Origin: Chlorokybus atmophyticus | Lineage: Eukaryota > Streptophyta > Chlorokybophyceae > Chlorokybales > Chlorokybaceae | Assembly: GCA_009103225.1 (NCBI GenBank) | Contig: RHPI01001965.1 | Coordinates: 568,104-632,103 of the forward strand | Direction of reading: 5' to 3' | Length of the DNA stretch: 64,000 nucleotides | Part shown: piece by piece, positions 12,788 through 29,480 of the stretch | Layout: each line of letters starts with the position of its first letter | How positions within the stretch are numbered: position 1 is the first letter of the stretch | Program-made: the position numbers and the translations under genes | Notes under the pieces: generated by a model | Seen by the model: the letters and a program-made list of their open reading frames with translations, nothing else | The model's database searches: none | What the model was told of the DNA's origin: nothing

Positions 12788-13979
12788 GTGTGATGCATGC
12801 AACCATGTGCTAGGACTGCCGAGAGTGTTGCTGTGAGTGTGTGTGCTTTCAGTAACAGCGCTGCTTCGTGAAGTCCTCAACTGTGCAGTCTAGCTCAACA
12901 GTGCGGCTATCTTTCTTCGTGCTTGTGTGTTGGCGCAGTCGCAGTAGAATGAAGTTAGACATATGGCCAACTGACCAGAGACTTGCATTTGCTGCTCTGC
13001 AGCATGCAAGTGTAGTGTAAGTCTCTTATACATGTCTCTCGTGTGTGTGCATGTTGGTATGTATTATGTATTATCTTCGCGTATGTTCTTGTGAGTCCGT
13101 CCATCAGTTTTGCTCATGTACAAGTGCGCGTGTGCAGTGGGACGGTGGATACGGTCAAGTTCAACACTTGGATCGCACAAGACTACGTGTTTGTAACAGA
13201 GTTTGCCCGCTTGATAGCTCACGCAACCGCCTTGGCTCCTGGCACACCGGCTCTCAAAGTGTACTGTTCTGGCGTGGGAGCGCTCAGCGACGAACTGCAA
13301 TGGTGAGTGAATTGAGATCATGTTCATACGCATGGTTGAGAGACTGATTCAGTCATCAGGTTTGAAGCCAAGGCTGCTGAGCGAGGTATTGACCTAAAGG
13401 AGACAATACCGACACCAGCCACAGCGTCCTACTGCGAGTTCCTGCAGACGCTGCGTGGAGAGGGGATCGGGTTTGCCACGCTGGCTGTTGCGGTGTACAC
13501 TATTGAGAAGACTTACAACAGCGCATGGAGCAGCTGTTTGTCGGTACAGCTCAAACTGTGGACAGTGCACATGCGCACGCAAGCACGCATATGTGGGTGC
13601 ACACGAATGCGCATACATGCGCACTTTAGCTGTTAAGGGAAACCAGATAAAACGAGCATGGGCTAAGTGTGCACATCCACGCACACGCACACACGCGCGC
13701 GTGTACAAGCACAGACACGCCTTCACACACGCATCCGCGCACACATACATGCCAGATGTACTTTGTCGTCATCAACCTGTGATCTGTGTTTCATAGGCCG
13801 ATGGGCCGTACCGCGCGTTTGCGGAGCGGTGGGGCAGCCGCGAGTTTGGCGAGTATTGCGAATCTCTGCTGGCGATAGCAGAAAGCGCGGTGGCCGGCTG
13901 TTCAGCAAAGGAGGCCGAAGCAGCTCGGGATGCGCTGGTCAAGGTGTTGGAGCTGGAGGTTGAGTTCTGGCCATTGTGA
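12380..13979 (+). CDS. TENA/THI-4 family thiamin-salvage protein (TENA_E type)
   Basis: TENA proteins hydrolyse amino-pyrimidine breakdown products of thiamin so that the pyrimidine can be reused. Exons are 12380-12537 (first exon, form a) or 12603-12787 (form b), then 13138-13302, 13360-13543 and 13797-13979. Form a encodes 229 residues. The second exon shows the family signature TWIAQDYVFVTEFARL; the last exon shows GPYRAFAERWGS and ends EVEFWPL, matching the plant TENA_E (PM36-like) group rather than the Cys-containing TENA_C group. Either first exon ends AG at phase 2 and joins T at 13138, giving VRSGTV, the expected family sequence. Both first exons start with a Gly-rich stretch after ATG. 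The 13544-13796 intron is full of CA/GT repeats. The start in form a is uncertain, since ATGs at 12347 and 12362 are also in frame. Confidence 0.82.
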
Positions 13980-14492
13980 GATGACGATGTTGTAGAACAC
14001 ATACTCTTGTCTGGTTAGCGTTGTATGTACAATGCTTGGGAGATGAACTCTGCAATTGTTTAAAGTAGACAGCTAGATTGTGTGCGTTTTAACGCGCTGT
14101 ACAAAAGACATGGTTGTCAACAATCAGCTTATCATGCAGGTAGTTTAGTTTACTTTAGGTAGTTTAGTTTGGCCTAGGCAAGTGTGCTACTTGGGTAGTT
14201 TAGGTGCCACTTAGGTATTTCAACGCGCTGTAAACAAAAGGACATGGTTGTCGACAATCAGCTTATCATGCAGGTAGTTAAGTGTAGTTTAGTATGTTTA
14301 GTTTCGTTTGGCTTAGGCAAGTGCGCCACTTGGGGAGTTTAGGTGCCACTTGGGTAGTTTAGTTCAGTTTGGCATAGGCACGCAGCTCTTTATGTATGGT
14401 GCATTGTGCACACACGCATCAATGGTGTAAGGTGGAGCAGCCTGTCAATCTGTAGACAACAACATGGCTGTCCTTCATAATGGCAACTACTG
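13980..14492. repeat. Intergenic tandem duplication of about 130 bp
   Basis: Between the convergent TENA and esterase genes, the block starting near 14089 (AACGCGCTGTACAAAAG) is repeated, diverged, from about 14220 (AACGCGCTGTAAACAAAAGG). Both copies carry CAATCAGCTTATCATGCAGG and runs of the TAGTTTAG motif. No coding potential is seen. It probably contains the 3' ends of both genes. Confidence 0.7.
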
Positions 14493-16532
14493 CTACTGCT
14501 TGGTTCCTCTGGTGAGAATATGGCGTGCAAAGAATGCTGCGGGGTTGTCAGAGTCGACATCTCGGTGGTTGGGGAAGTCCATTTGCAGCAAATCGGCGTC
14601 TAGGTGAGGCAGATCCCGCTTGATGATGGGCGCAAGGGCGTTGAACACGGCCTCGTTCCCAAGAGGTGCCAGGTGTAGCCCATCACTGTACACACGCGCG
14701 TGCAGCATATTGATGTGTAGTAATATGCCATGCACGAGCAACACGTGTGGCTGCATGCGTTTGCGTTGCATGTGCGCACGTGCTTGGGTTCGTGCGTGCC
14801 AATGTGTAATCATGCTTGTACCTGAGATACGTTTGCCAATGGTCAAACTTCTGTATGAGCGACCACGTGTCAAGCACAGGGCAGCCCGTCTCCAACCCCA
14901 CCGCGATGCAGGCGGCAGCATACTGTCCCGTGTACGGGTTTGTGCGCTCCGGTATCCCGGACGCCAGCTCGCCATACATTTTCCTAACAGAAAATGGCAG
15001 GACTGTTGGCTTGCAACAACCCAAGATTGCTAGAAACAACAATAAACTGTGATCTGCACCTGGCATATACTTGACGGCCATCAACGTCAATAGGAGGAGG
15101 CGCGATGAGAAGGACTTGCGTAGTCCCGCTACCGAGTGACTGTACACATACACAACATGCACACATGCTATATGTCTTGAGCTCATCAGCCACATAAAGG
15201 ATGTTACACCCTCACAACATGCAAGCCAAGTCAAGTGCACTGACCTTCAAGTGCGCGATGATGGTGCGGAGATTGTTCCTGTACTCCTCCAGCGGCACGT
15301 GCTGCCTGCGGCTGTCGCCATTCGGAAGAGCCGCGTCATTGGCTCCAAAAAACACGGTGACTAAGGACGGTGCATGGGCAGCTGTCTGCAATGTCATGTT
15401 GGTGCGTTGACACATTGTGCACACGGGCAACACGCCAGCATGCAACGTTGATTATTGGACTCTGGTTGTCACCTTTGGGAAGATTGTGTCCAACAAGAGG
15501 ACTGCCCAGCGCGAGTTGTAGCCGCTGAAGCCACGCAACACGACATCTGCCTAATTCATATTGTTGTTGGGCTCAGTCTCAACCAACCAATAGCAAAGTT
15601 GTTAGCAATGCCCATACTGTACCTTGCGTTGGTACAGGTCCTGCAGACGGGCGCCCCAGCCGCCGGGTTGGAAAGATAGCTGCGTGATAGAGTCTCCAAA
15701 AAGCACGATGCGTGGCCTCTCGTCCATGATGATCGCCGGAAGAGGCGGGCGCCCGTCAAATTCTGTGAAAAGCCACTAAGGTGACGATCCAGCGAGACGC
15801 TATACGGACGGACAGAAGGCACGCTGCCACCTCTTGCTTGTGGCATACGCTGTATATATGTGTCTCAGCTGAGAGCAGGGCCACATACGAGCTTGCACAT
15901 GCGTGGGTGTTTATTTGCATGGAGCGGCGGCACAACTCTCCCCATCGGATAACTGAACCCTACCTACTGACTGACTATGCTACTGCACATGCAGTGTGAC
16001 AGTCTTGCAACAACATTTGAGAGATTTTGACTAGAACGTTCACTCGCTTAGAAATTCTGTCTATCCTCACTCTAAACAGCGAGGGACGAGACATTGCACG
16101 TGTTTCTTTGCAGCATTCTGCCAGTGCGACTGGGCATTCACAGCAGCAAGCGACTGAATATGGCGCTTTGCTTTCTGTTGTCTACTACTTTTCTGTCATG
16201 CGTGTTGTTGTTCGTAGTTTTTCCGGTGCCTTTGCCAGCTTCCAGACTAGTTGCTAATCATACTTACTGCTTGCTATATTGCAGAAGAGTTGAGCTTCAG
16301 CTTTTTTATCCTGGCTACATGCACGCACAGCAACAACAGTACATACATCGCGGGCGCAGTGTGTAAGTTAGTAGAACCAGTCGCACTCACCTGGCGGTCT
16401 TCTTAGTAGTGCCCTCAGCAGCAGCAGCGCTAGCGCGGCGAACGTCAGCAGCGACAGGGGGCGCAGGTAGGCGCGGCCGGAGCCTCGTCTGCTTGCGGGG
16501 CTCCGCTTCGGACTGCTGCCGGGCGTCCTCAT
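14493..16532 (-). CDS. SGNH/GDSL esterase of the IAH1 (isoamyl-acetate hydrolase) type with N-terminal membrane anchor
   Basis: IAH1-type enzymes hydrolyse short-chain esters. Seven exons join in phase: 16391-16532, 15623-15762, 15473-15550, 15245-15385, 15060-15139, 14822-14983 and 14493-14685, about 311 residues. SGNH blocks are intact: block I FGDSITQLSF with Ser72, Gly in GFSGYNSRW, block III FFGAND (Asn136), and block V SDGLHL with Asp249 and His252. PLEEYRNNL and the TYLSDGLHL junction are typical of IAH1. The first exon adds about 48 residues: a basic start (MRTPGSSPKR) and a hydrophobic segment (LLTFAALALLLLRALL, about 27-43), predicting a signal-anchor type II membrane protein. It joins the catalytic exon at phase 1 by a consensus donor (CCAG|GTGAGT). 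If that exon is skipped, an ATG at 15727 would give a soluble form of about 252 residues. Confidence 0.82.
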
Positions 16533-17395
16533 CCACGCATTGAGGAGGGGGAGAAGTATCTTTACGACAAGCACTAACCAACTGACTGACTACAGGTGGA
16601 ACAACAGCTGCTGTGGGGGAGCAGGTCAAGTCAGGAGTGTGCGTGCAGGTGCAGCGATTGTGGATCCTAGAGTGTAGGTAAGCTGGAACCTGTGTACTTA
16701 TGTGGTTTGCCTGCCCCTGGACAGACAATGTGTGGCAAAATGTGTTTGTGCGAGCAGCTGCCCGTTTGTTTTGGTCGCGGCGGTGTGCAGATCAAGCTGC
16801 TCGCTGTGGGGTTGCCTGTGCTAATAATGTTGTCTAAGGAGTATGTCTGCTGTAATATCTGACGTGCATGCAAGCTGGCATGGCAGTGTCTGGCCTCGTC
16901 CTCCCTGAGGAGGCAGTTACCCACACCACCGCCGCCGCTGCTTGAGTGCACCGTTACGCCCCAGATCTAGCTAACGTTATGACTGATCAAAACGGTAGCG
17001 AGAACATGCGTTTGCCCGTTCCAGTCGACATGCGGTGACCCCCGTTCCTTGCGCTATGTAACGCTCCAAGCAGCAGCAGCTGAGGGAAAGCGTCAATCAC
17101 CTGCTCATGCCTTGGGCGTTTATACGCGGCTGCTCTATTCTGTCACACACAGACTTGGTCGCATGCACTCGCTGTGTGTTGATTTCACGCACTCCACCAA
17201 TTGTTCTCCTACGCACTTAGGCACTCCTGTACTCGTTCACTCGGTCACCCACTTGCCCACTTCACACACACCAAGCGCTCAGTTACCATCACTCACTTCC
17301 TCTCGCTACACCGTCTCTCACCCACACATCCTCAACGCTGCGGCAGCCTCACACCCCCACTTCACCACCACACTCTCACCCCACCCCTCCCCGCC
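16533..17395. other. Divergent intergenic region
   Basis: It lies between the starts of the esterase (-) and the oxygenase (+) and must hold both promoters. Open frames on the minus strand (16387-16728, 16667-16951) overlap the anchor exon in other frames and show no domains. A pyrimidine-rich CAC/CTC tract at 17170-17395 precedes the oxygenase ATG and may be its 5' UTR. Confidence 0.5.
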
Positions 17396-17545
17396 ATGGA
17401 CTGGTCCGCCCTGTTCGCGGCGTCCTCCGTGCGCCTGGACCGTTTGGTGGCCCTCCAGGGCAGGCAGGGAGGTGACGTGGGCAGATTCTGTGCTAGCATG
17501 CGGGTGCACGGGTTCTGTGTCGTCGACGTGCCGAGCACGGTAAGA

Positions 17546-17607
<62 letters not shown>

Positions 17608-19706
17608 TAGTTGGCGTCGTTTGTTTCTTGTCAAGTACGCAGCACAGTCCCTTGGCAAGCCGATGACTGTACTACTCACACACCTCACGTGGGTGTGCTT
17701 GTATGCACACAACGCTTTTGTTTCAAACATCATCAACTCGCATGCGCGTGTGCATGCACTCAACTTGCATTGATGTCACATCCCTGCAAATGCCTTGTGT
17801 GCAGGTTGAAGGCCCGAAGCGCTTTGCTGCTGCGTACCGCGCGGCCGAGCTCTTCTTCGCGCTGCCTCTCAAAGAGCGAGAGCGCTCCCGCGACGCTATT
17901 GGGGTCAGTTGACACAAGTGTAATGCGCCAGCAGCATTGGACCATCTTGATGTGTATACATGTTGATGTTGTTGCGTATCAGAATGGGTACTTGGAGAAC
18001 GACCGGGCGCTCTGTTTCCAGCTGCGGCCGTTCACGGAGCCGAGCTTCCCGTGGCCGCAGAAGCAAGTGCCAGAGTTGAAGCCCGCGCTGCACGCTGCAT
18101 ACGAGCTCCTGGATGCCATCGCAGTGAGCGAATGCGCAACACACACGCGCGCGCGTGTGTGCCTGTGTGTGTGTTCGTGTGTGTGTGTGTGTGTAGGAGG
18201 GTGGGTGGGTGGGTGGGTGCGCGCGCATGCGTGCGTGCGCCAACAAACATGCACACGCACAAGCGCACGTGCACGCACGTGTGTGAGCTGATGCGTGCGT
18301 GTGTGCATGCACGTGCACCCACGCACACGCAGCCACGTGCGCATGCAAATACCCACGCACGCATGCATGCATGATTGTGTGACTTTACCAATCGGTCCAT
18401 GTATCAGCGCATTTGCTTGGAGGCGCTTGCGTCGGGTCTCGGCGTCCCCCCCGAGGCCTTGACGGGTCTCCTGGACAGTGCCGATAGTAGCGGTAACAAC
18501 GGCGCTTTGACCGTCGACAGAGTGTCCGAGACGGCGCTGCGGCTGCTCGCTTACCCGCCGACGCAATCTAGAAAACTACCCGACAGGGTGAGTGAGTTGT
18601 TGTTTTTGAGTCATGCACAGAGAGAGCGAGGGCGTGTGAGTGGGGGTGGGNNNNNNNNNNNNNNNNNNNNNNNNNNNNNNNNNNNNNNNNNNNNNNNNNN
18701 NNNNNNNNNNNNNNNNNNNNNNNNNNNNNNNNNNNNNNNNNNNNNNNNNNNNNNNNNNNNNNNNNNNNNNNNNNNNNNNNNNNNNNNNNNNNNNNNNNNN
18801 NNNNNNNNNNNNNNNNNNNNNNNNNNNNNNNNNNNNNNNNNNNNNNNNNNNNNNNNNNNNNNNNNNNNNNNNNNNNNNNNNNNNNNNNNNNNNNNGGGGG
18901 CATGCGCGCGTTTGTGTGCGTGCCCGTGTGTATGTGCGTGTCGGGTGCTAATGATGATGTGAGCGCCTGACATGCATGGCGTCGTGTTACGTGTGCAGTA
19001 TGCCGACCACACGGACAACTCACTTATCACCGTAGCAGCGAGAGGCAGCGTGCCCGGCCTCGAGATCAAACTCATGAAAGACCCGAGCCAGTGGGTCGCC
19101 ATTGAAACTGCACTCAAACCACACCAGGCAAGTGTTGGTTTACACGTCGACACCACTTGGCAAAAAGATTGTGTATCCGTCACCAGTTCTCACCCAGTAA
19201 GTACACAGGTTGTGGTGTTTGTTGGCGACATGCTCGCGCGCCTCACGTGCAACTACTATCCGGCGGCGTTGCATCGACCGTGCATACAAGCAGCAGGACA
19301 CAACAACGACAACAACAGTAAAAGCGATAGTAATAATCACAACAACAAAGCTTTGGCGAGGTTCTCAATGCCATACTTCTTGAGAGCAAGGATGGACGCT
19401 GTTCTGGACTCGGTTGGCCTCAACAGCCCAGTCATCGGGTACTTGTGCCTTCTCTCTCACTCTTTATTATTATTGTTGTTAAGTTGGCTTGAATGTTGAC
19501 TTGTTGATTATTGGTTGAAGCGCGTGGTAACAGTTTTCTGACATTGTGGCAACTTGTGTGTGTGGTATGTGTGCAGGCCCGTGCCGGCCGATCTGAGGCA
19601 ACCGGTGTCTGTGGCGGCGTTGGCTGTGAATGCGGGCGGGGTCAGAGACTCGTGGCCGTGGAAACGAGGCAGCGAGTATTACTCTAGCCACCAGTATACC
19701 AATTAG
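17396..19706 (+). CDS. 2-oxoglutarate/Fe(II)-dependent oxygenase, isopenicillin-N-synthase-like family
   Basis: These enzymes couple 2-oxoglutarate decarboxylation to oxidation of small molecules; the substrate cannot be predicted. Seven exons: 17396-17539, 17805-17903, 17983-18123, 18408-18587, 18999-19127, 19209-19438 and 19577-19706, 350 residues, the usual family length. The N-terminal DIOX_N-like part contains GFCVVDVPST. The iron triad is visible as His192-Thr-Asp194 (ADHTDNSL) and His253 (AALHRP), and Arg282-x-Ser284 (RFSMPYF) is the co-substrate site. A stretch of about 20 Asn/Ser/His-rich residues encoded by AAC-type repeats sits between His253 and Arg282. The intron after 19127 has a GC donor (CAG|GCAAGT). 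Intron 1 contains a long GT repeat and intron 4 holds an assembly gap, but no exon seems missing because LLAYPP joins directly to the HTD region as in the family. Confidence 0.83.
17547..17606 (+). repeat. (GT)n microsatellite in oxygenase intron 1
   Basis: About 29 consecutive GT units begin just after the splice donor GTAAGAAT. Similar CA/GT-rich introns occur in neighbouring genes. Confidence 0.95.
18651..18895. other. Assembly gap (Ns) inside oxygenase intron 4
   Basis: This is a 245-base N run. The base composition at both edges is G-rich (GGGGGTGGG before, GGGGGC after). It falls inside the 18588-18998 intron. Confidence 1.
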
Positions 19707-20067
19707 GCCAAGGCTGTAGCGCAATCAAAGGATACAGCACAGTGGCACTGTACAGCATAAACGCAAATTCACGGCTTCAGTCGCGTGATGGATGCAGGAA
19801 ACTTGTCGGATGATACACGCACACGTACAAACACACTCGCACAGTACAGCATGGATCCATATGCGGAGTGACGAGTCAACAGTTACACGTGCACGCGCAA
19901 GCATGCATGAGCGAACGCACACGCGTGCAAACGCACAAAAATTGACTCTGCTGGTAGCTGAAGTGCACAGCTGAGTGGCCAACCAATTGCTGGTCTACAT
20001 GTCAGTCCAGCACACCACAACAAACCAAAACTGCACGCTGCCGTCGTGCTAGCCATTAGATAATTGC

Positions 20068-20150
20068 TGGAGTCAACAAGTACCTCGCGAGTTCCGCCTC
20101 GAACAGCGAGGGCGTGAGCTCCAGGAGGGCAGCGCTGCAACTCTCACCTT
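20068..20150 (-). pseudogene. Duplicated 3' fragment of PEX6
   Basis: Read on the minus strand this encodes ELTPS-x-EAELARY, the same C-terminal sequence as the intact PEX6 gene at 23140-23200, but the match stops there and no ATPase domain follows. The flanking 19750-20030 also matches 22880-23095. It is a remnant of a segmental duplication that also copied the oxygenase gene. Confidence 0.75.
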
Positions 20151-20520
20151 ATTGTAACCAGCGCATGCGTGCGTGGGGACACAACCCACAACTGCACTTA
20201 ACTCTGCACGCAGGTGCTTGTAGCCGTAGGCTACACTTACATGATGTGCACGTGGTACATGCAGCTGCTGAATGAGGAGAAGTACGCAAACGAAGAGGGT
20301 GTGTGAGAGGTCAGAATGCAGACCCAAAAGCAATGACCATTGGGGGCACCTGCTGCGGTGGTGAGCAAGGTACAAGACGGTGGGGCGAGGAACATGGTGA
20401 CCTGCAACTGGATGCGTTAACATGCACTCGTGCACGAACATGACTTCATGTCACATAAAGTCACATCACATTACGTTATACCTGTACATGCGATCGTGTC
20501 ACTGGTAGTGTCACGATGGT

Positions 20521-21575
20521 CTACAACAAGCGAGGCTGCATAAAACACTCGCCGATAATGAGTAGCGCGTCACCTCCCTCATGCGTCTCCGTGATCATGG
20601 CGAGGCCGATGTCCTCCAATCCATCGTGGTGGCGCGCCCACTCAACGCGGTTGAGCTCGTAGCAAGCGAGCATGACCGCGGCCCACTCTCCTGTATAGAG
20701 ACGCGCCTGCGGCCGGTACCCCTCGGGAATGCAAATGGGGCGGACTCCTGCTACTGGCAAGGCTGTGGCAGAGAAGTTACCTGATGTCACAATGCGCTCG
20801 AGCTGGGCAATGGCTGCCTCAACGGAAGAAGGGCATCCTGAGACTTGGCCTTGAAGCTCAGCGATGCGCACTTGCGTCCCTATTGAACTGAACGACAACC
20901 AAGCAATGTAAGCAAGCACCTATGTAGGAGGGGGGGCGGGGGGGTGGGGGAACAACAGTCAATGCAAGGCAGATTAAAAACAACTACCTCAAGTGTCAAT
21001 TTGGGGTCATCGGGGGGCAGTGCGGAGCCTTTTTTTGCCAACTCCGTGAGGGCGTCGACAACGCCCTTGCAAGATGCCTGTAGGGCACAGATGCCAAGTC
21101 AAATTGCATGCTTCAGTGTGAACCAAGTGCAGCAATCATGTGAACTGAGTATGGCTAGAGGCAAAGTTCACGATGTGTGAGAGATACTGCGGTTATTACA
21201 CACTTGCCTAAATGCATCCCTGCCCCCACCTCCCCATAATGTCACAATAGCACACGTTTGAACACTTACAAGCAGCGGCAACTTGCTCTGAACGGCGCTA
21301 ATGACTGCAGGCTACTGTGTGAGCTACGTGCAAATTCTGCAGGGTTCAAGACACCAAACACGACTGACTGCGTCGAAGCCAACGGCCCCTAAAACGGCGA
21401 AGGCATGGTTATACGGTTGGCACGAATCTCATACAAACTAGCTGAAGGCAACCTCACATCCACGACGCTTTTAATGCATGCGGTGAACATCACAAGCTGC
21501 AGAGCAACATCACAAGCGGCAAAGCAACATGCAGCTAACGCTAACTCTGTTGGCTGCAGGCTAACGATCTCATTA

Positions 21576-21635
<60 letters not shown>

Positions 21636-21766
21636 TTGACTGCCGCAGATGCCCAGGCCGGCGCCAAGCTTGCTTCCGGCGCCTCCGCTGGCGCCTCCGC
21701 TGGAGGGTTGTGCAGGGAGAGGGGCGGGGAGAGGGGTGGGGGAATGGGCGTCAGCAGGGGCTAGAA
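20521..21766 (-). CDS. Unrecognised multi-exon protein
   Basis: Five exons can be joined in phase: up to about 21766 ending 21635, then 21365-21388, 21270-21304, 20988-21077 and 20521-20856 (TGA stop). The first is Pro/Ser/Gly/Ala-rich (SGGASGGAGSKLGAGLG) and could belong to a targeting region. Next come AVGFDAVISAVQSKLPLL (helical), CKGVVDALTELAKKG followed by LPPDDPKLTLE, and a C-terminal region with PEGYRPQARLYTGEWAAVM. I recognise no family. The 5' end is uncertain because a long GA repeat sits in the first intron and upstream exons may exist. The boundary at 20856 uses a weak acceptor. The gene lies between the two halves of the oxygenase/PEX6 duplication. Confidence 0.45.
21577..21631 (+). 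repeat. (GA)n microsatellite
   Basis: About 26 GA units lie immediately beside the 21635 donor of the unrecognised minus-strand gene, where they read as a polypyrimidine CT tract in the intron. Confidence 0.95.
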
Positions 21767-22079
21767 GAGCGACCGAGAGAGAAAGAAAAGAGAGAGAGCG
21801 AGTACTGAGCTAGACCTAACCTAAGCAGGTAAGATGCTTATGCATGTTGATATGCATGTGGAACGCATTGTCAGCAAGTTGCTGACAGCAACCACCTCTC
21901 ACTCGCCATGCCCGCCATGATGGCAGTGCCATCACGTGTCACCAAGCCACACGTCAAAGTTTGATGGTCAAACACAGAACACTGATGGCCATGACAGCAC
22001 TGCAGGCCCAACACAAAATGTGGTGATGTGCTGCTTGATTGATTGCGCCATGCATGCCGCCTAACTGCACCGTTTGCCC

Positions 22080-22858
22080 GCGCAGATCAGATCACACGGA
22101 CGGAAATGCGCGCACCCGTCATTAGTGATATGCGGAGACCCGTACTGGTTAACTGCTTGTGTAGCAGCAGATGAGGTGCATCACTTGCGCTTGGTACGCG
22201 ACTGTTCTCTCCATAGAATAGAGTCTATACCGTATTGTAATGTGGCCGCGTGTTATTGCCCATGATTCATTGGCCTCGTAACAAAGTCATGAAAGCCAAG
22301 AGCCAGTAGGTCATTGTCGAGACCGCCCTTAATTTAGCCCGTGCATAAGCATAACTGATAGCATGCATACAAGCACAGGGTATACGAAAAGCATGATAAC
22401 ACAATATGTAACAATAACAACAACAACATCAATGTTGATGAAATCAATTATTATGGCAACAAGATAATGTGGGAAGGTTCTCCATGCCATACTTCTTGAG
22501 CTCGTGGGAGGATGCTGTCCTTCACTCTCTAGTGTTGGCTTGAACAGCCCAGTTGTTGGGTTCTTGTGGTTTGATATCGATAGACTTGTGTCCTGTTGCT
22601 CATTTTTGTGCACACAAAATGCCGGACACGTATGTGTCATGTTGGTGCATGGTTGCCATTGCGTGTGATAACGCGTTTTGTGACCGTGAAACAACTTGTA
22701 TAATACGCGTGCAGGCACGTGCTGGCCAAATTGAGGCAACCAGGGTGTTGGTGGCGGCATTGTGGGTGAATGCAGGCAGGGTCAGAGACTCTGAACTATG
22801 GAACCATGGAAACGAGACAATGAGTACCACTCAAGCCACCATACCAACTAAGCAAAGG
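22080..22858 (+). pseudogene. Broken 3' copy of the neighbouring 2OG oxygenase
   Basis: Segments match oxygenase exons 5, 6 and 7 in order: 22090-22330 (CATGAAAG, AGCCAG), 22470-22560 (CCATACTTCTTGAG) and 22710-22855 (GGGTCAGAGACTC, GGAAACGAG). The active gene's Gln-Trp codon pair CAGTGG is CAGTAG here, a nonsense change, and exon 6 lacks the metal-binding half. Exons 1-4 are missing. It continues into a copy of the oxygenase downstream flank and then the intact PEX6 gene. Confidence 0.8.
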
Positions 22859-23096
22859 CAATCTGGCAGGGCGAAGTACTGATGTGCAGCATAGGTACAG
22901 ATGCACGGCTTCAGCAGCTTGATGCATGTTGGACAACTGTTGAAAACAAACCACACATGCACACATGCGCTCCCAATGCAAACTTATACACACACGCACG
23001 CACATGCGCACACACTTCCGGCTGGTAGCTGCAGTGCACAGCTAACTAGGCAACGGAACACTTGTCTACACGGTCAGTCCAACACACCACAACGCA

Positions 23097-28120
<5,024 letters not shown>

Positions 28121-29480
28121 GCATGCACGTCCACTGCTGTCGCTGGGACTAGTGTGAGCGTAAGCAGTGTGTTGCTAGTCTTGATTGAACTGGACTTCAG
28201 CCTTCAATATTGCCTTGTCAATGTTGCCTTTGCCATTACCCCTCTGCTTGTTGTTGGAGTTTTGTCGGTATCACACACTGTGTGGGTCCCATACTTCTGG
28301 TATGTGCGACCCTGCTTGCACCGGGTGATTGACAGCACCCGCTGGGTCAAGTGTGTTTCTGTGTGTTGGCGAGTGATTGCGTTGGTGGTGATCAAGTCTC
28401 TGTACGAGTTCATACATGAGCTTGCAGCAACAACCGAAGAGTTATCAAGCAATGGCACAGAGTAAACGTGAAAGCGTGTGTAACTTCTCTGTAACTCCCT
28501 CTCTCACTGCTAGTGCTGGGCTGCAGGCGTACCATGTTGTAATGCACACATCCATCCAATCACCAACACGGCTTGGGTTTGCGCAGCGCTGTTAGGCAGC
28601 TGACAGTGCAGACGTGTGCGTGCCCACATAAGCAATAGCAAAACATGCGCGCAATAGCGATACACGTATGTTACACGTCGCTACCTACCATGGTACCACA
28701 CAACTGTGTACAGAAAATGTGACGTGCATTTGTGTCTATATAGCAATAGACGGAGCCCTTGTGTCTGGTGCATGGACACCTATTGACTGTCGCTAGACGT
28801 ACACGCGATGTGCGTGCTGATGGCTGCTTGCATAACATGCAACAACACAGTGCGCCTGTCCATGAGCCTGACATTAGCACGTATGCCGGCAGCACCCCGT
28901 ACACCACAAGATTGCACCCATTCTTATTGGTGTGTGCACTAAATCTTCACAGCAACCGTGCCGAGGCGTGCATATATGCGATCGTCCTTTCATGTCCCTT
29001 GTTGTTGCACTTGCGCACTGCCGCTCGTGCGAAACGTGTTGTGCAGCGTATAGACGCTGCGTCTAGACTCTTGTCTCTTGGGATCGTCGATACGCTGGAA
29101 AACGGCAATCTGCAGAGCAACACTGATGAGCGATCCATTGACCATACAGTGTGACTTGTCAATGGCAACCTACCATGCACACATGCATGGTGCGCATGCG
29201 CGTGCGTGCAATCATGGGTGCGCGGGTATGCGTGCCGCACACGCTCTTTGCGCGTGCGCGCGCGTACGTGTGCATGTTTCGTGCGTGAATGTGCGTATAA
29301 CCTGCAATGCTGCCATGTGCACACATGTACATGCGCACGTGTGCGCATGCACGTGCACGTTGAAGTGCGCGCGCGTGCAGGTGCTTGTGCGGGCATACGC
29401 CCCGCGCCCGTGCAAGCTCACGTGCGTGAGCGCTTACGCGCGTTTGTGCCAGTGCATGTGACGTACATCTGAAACGCACG
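28121..29480. other. Intergenic region between PEX6 and HEN1
   Basis: It contains the PEX6 promoter and the HEN1 3' end. A plus-strand frame at 28154-28465 encodes a hydrophobic 103-residue stretch (two membrane-like segments, then VIKSLYEFIHEL and an acidic end) without any Met, so it could only be a downstream exon. I could not find a partner exon and do not call a gene. About 29170-29460 is an alternating purine/pyrimidine tract (GTGCGC/ACGTGC repeats). Confidence 0.4.

Noticed and set aside
17905-18400. Overlapping minus-strand frames rich in His, Ala, Arg and Cys
   Set aside because: Artefact of the GTGTGC-type repeats in an intron of the plus-strand oxygenase gene.
20763-20789. A 27-base GT...AG segment inside the last exon of the unrecognised minus-strand gene
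   Set aside because: It is too short for a spliceosomal intron in this genome and the frame is open through it.
28154-28465. Small membrane protein gene on the plus strand
   Set aside because: The frame has no Met codon at all and opens at a GTG. It could be a last exon, but no upstream exon was found.
29159-29479. Several overlapping open frames on both strands
   Set aside because: Alternating GC/CA/TG dinucleotide tract with no domain; the frames are open in all phases because the repeat lacks stops.
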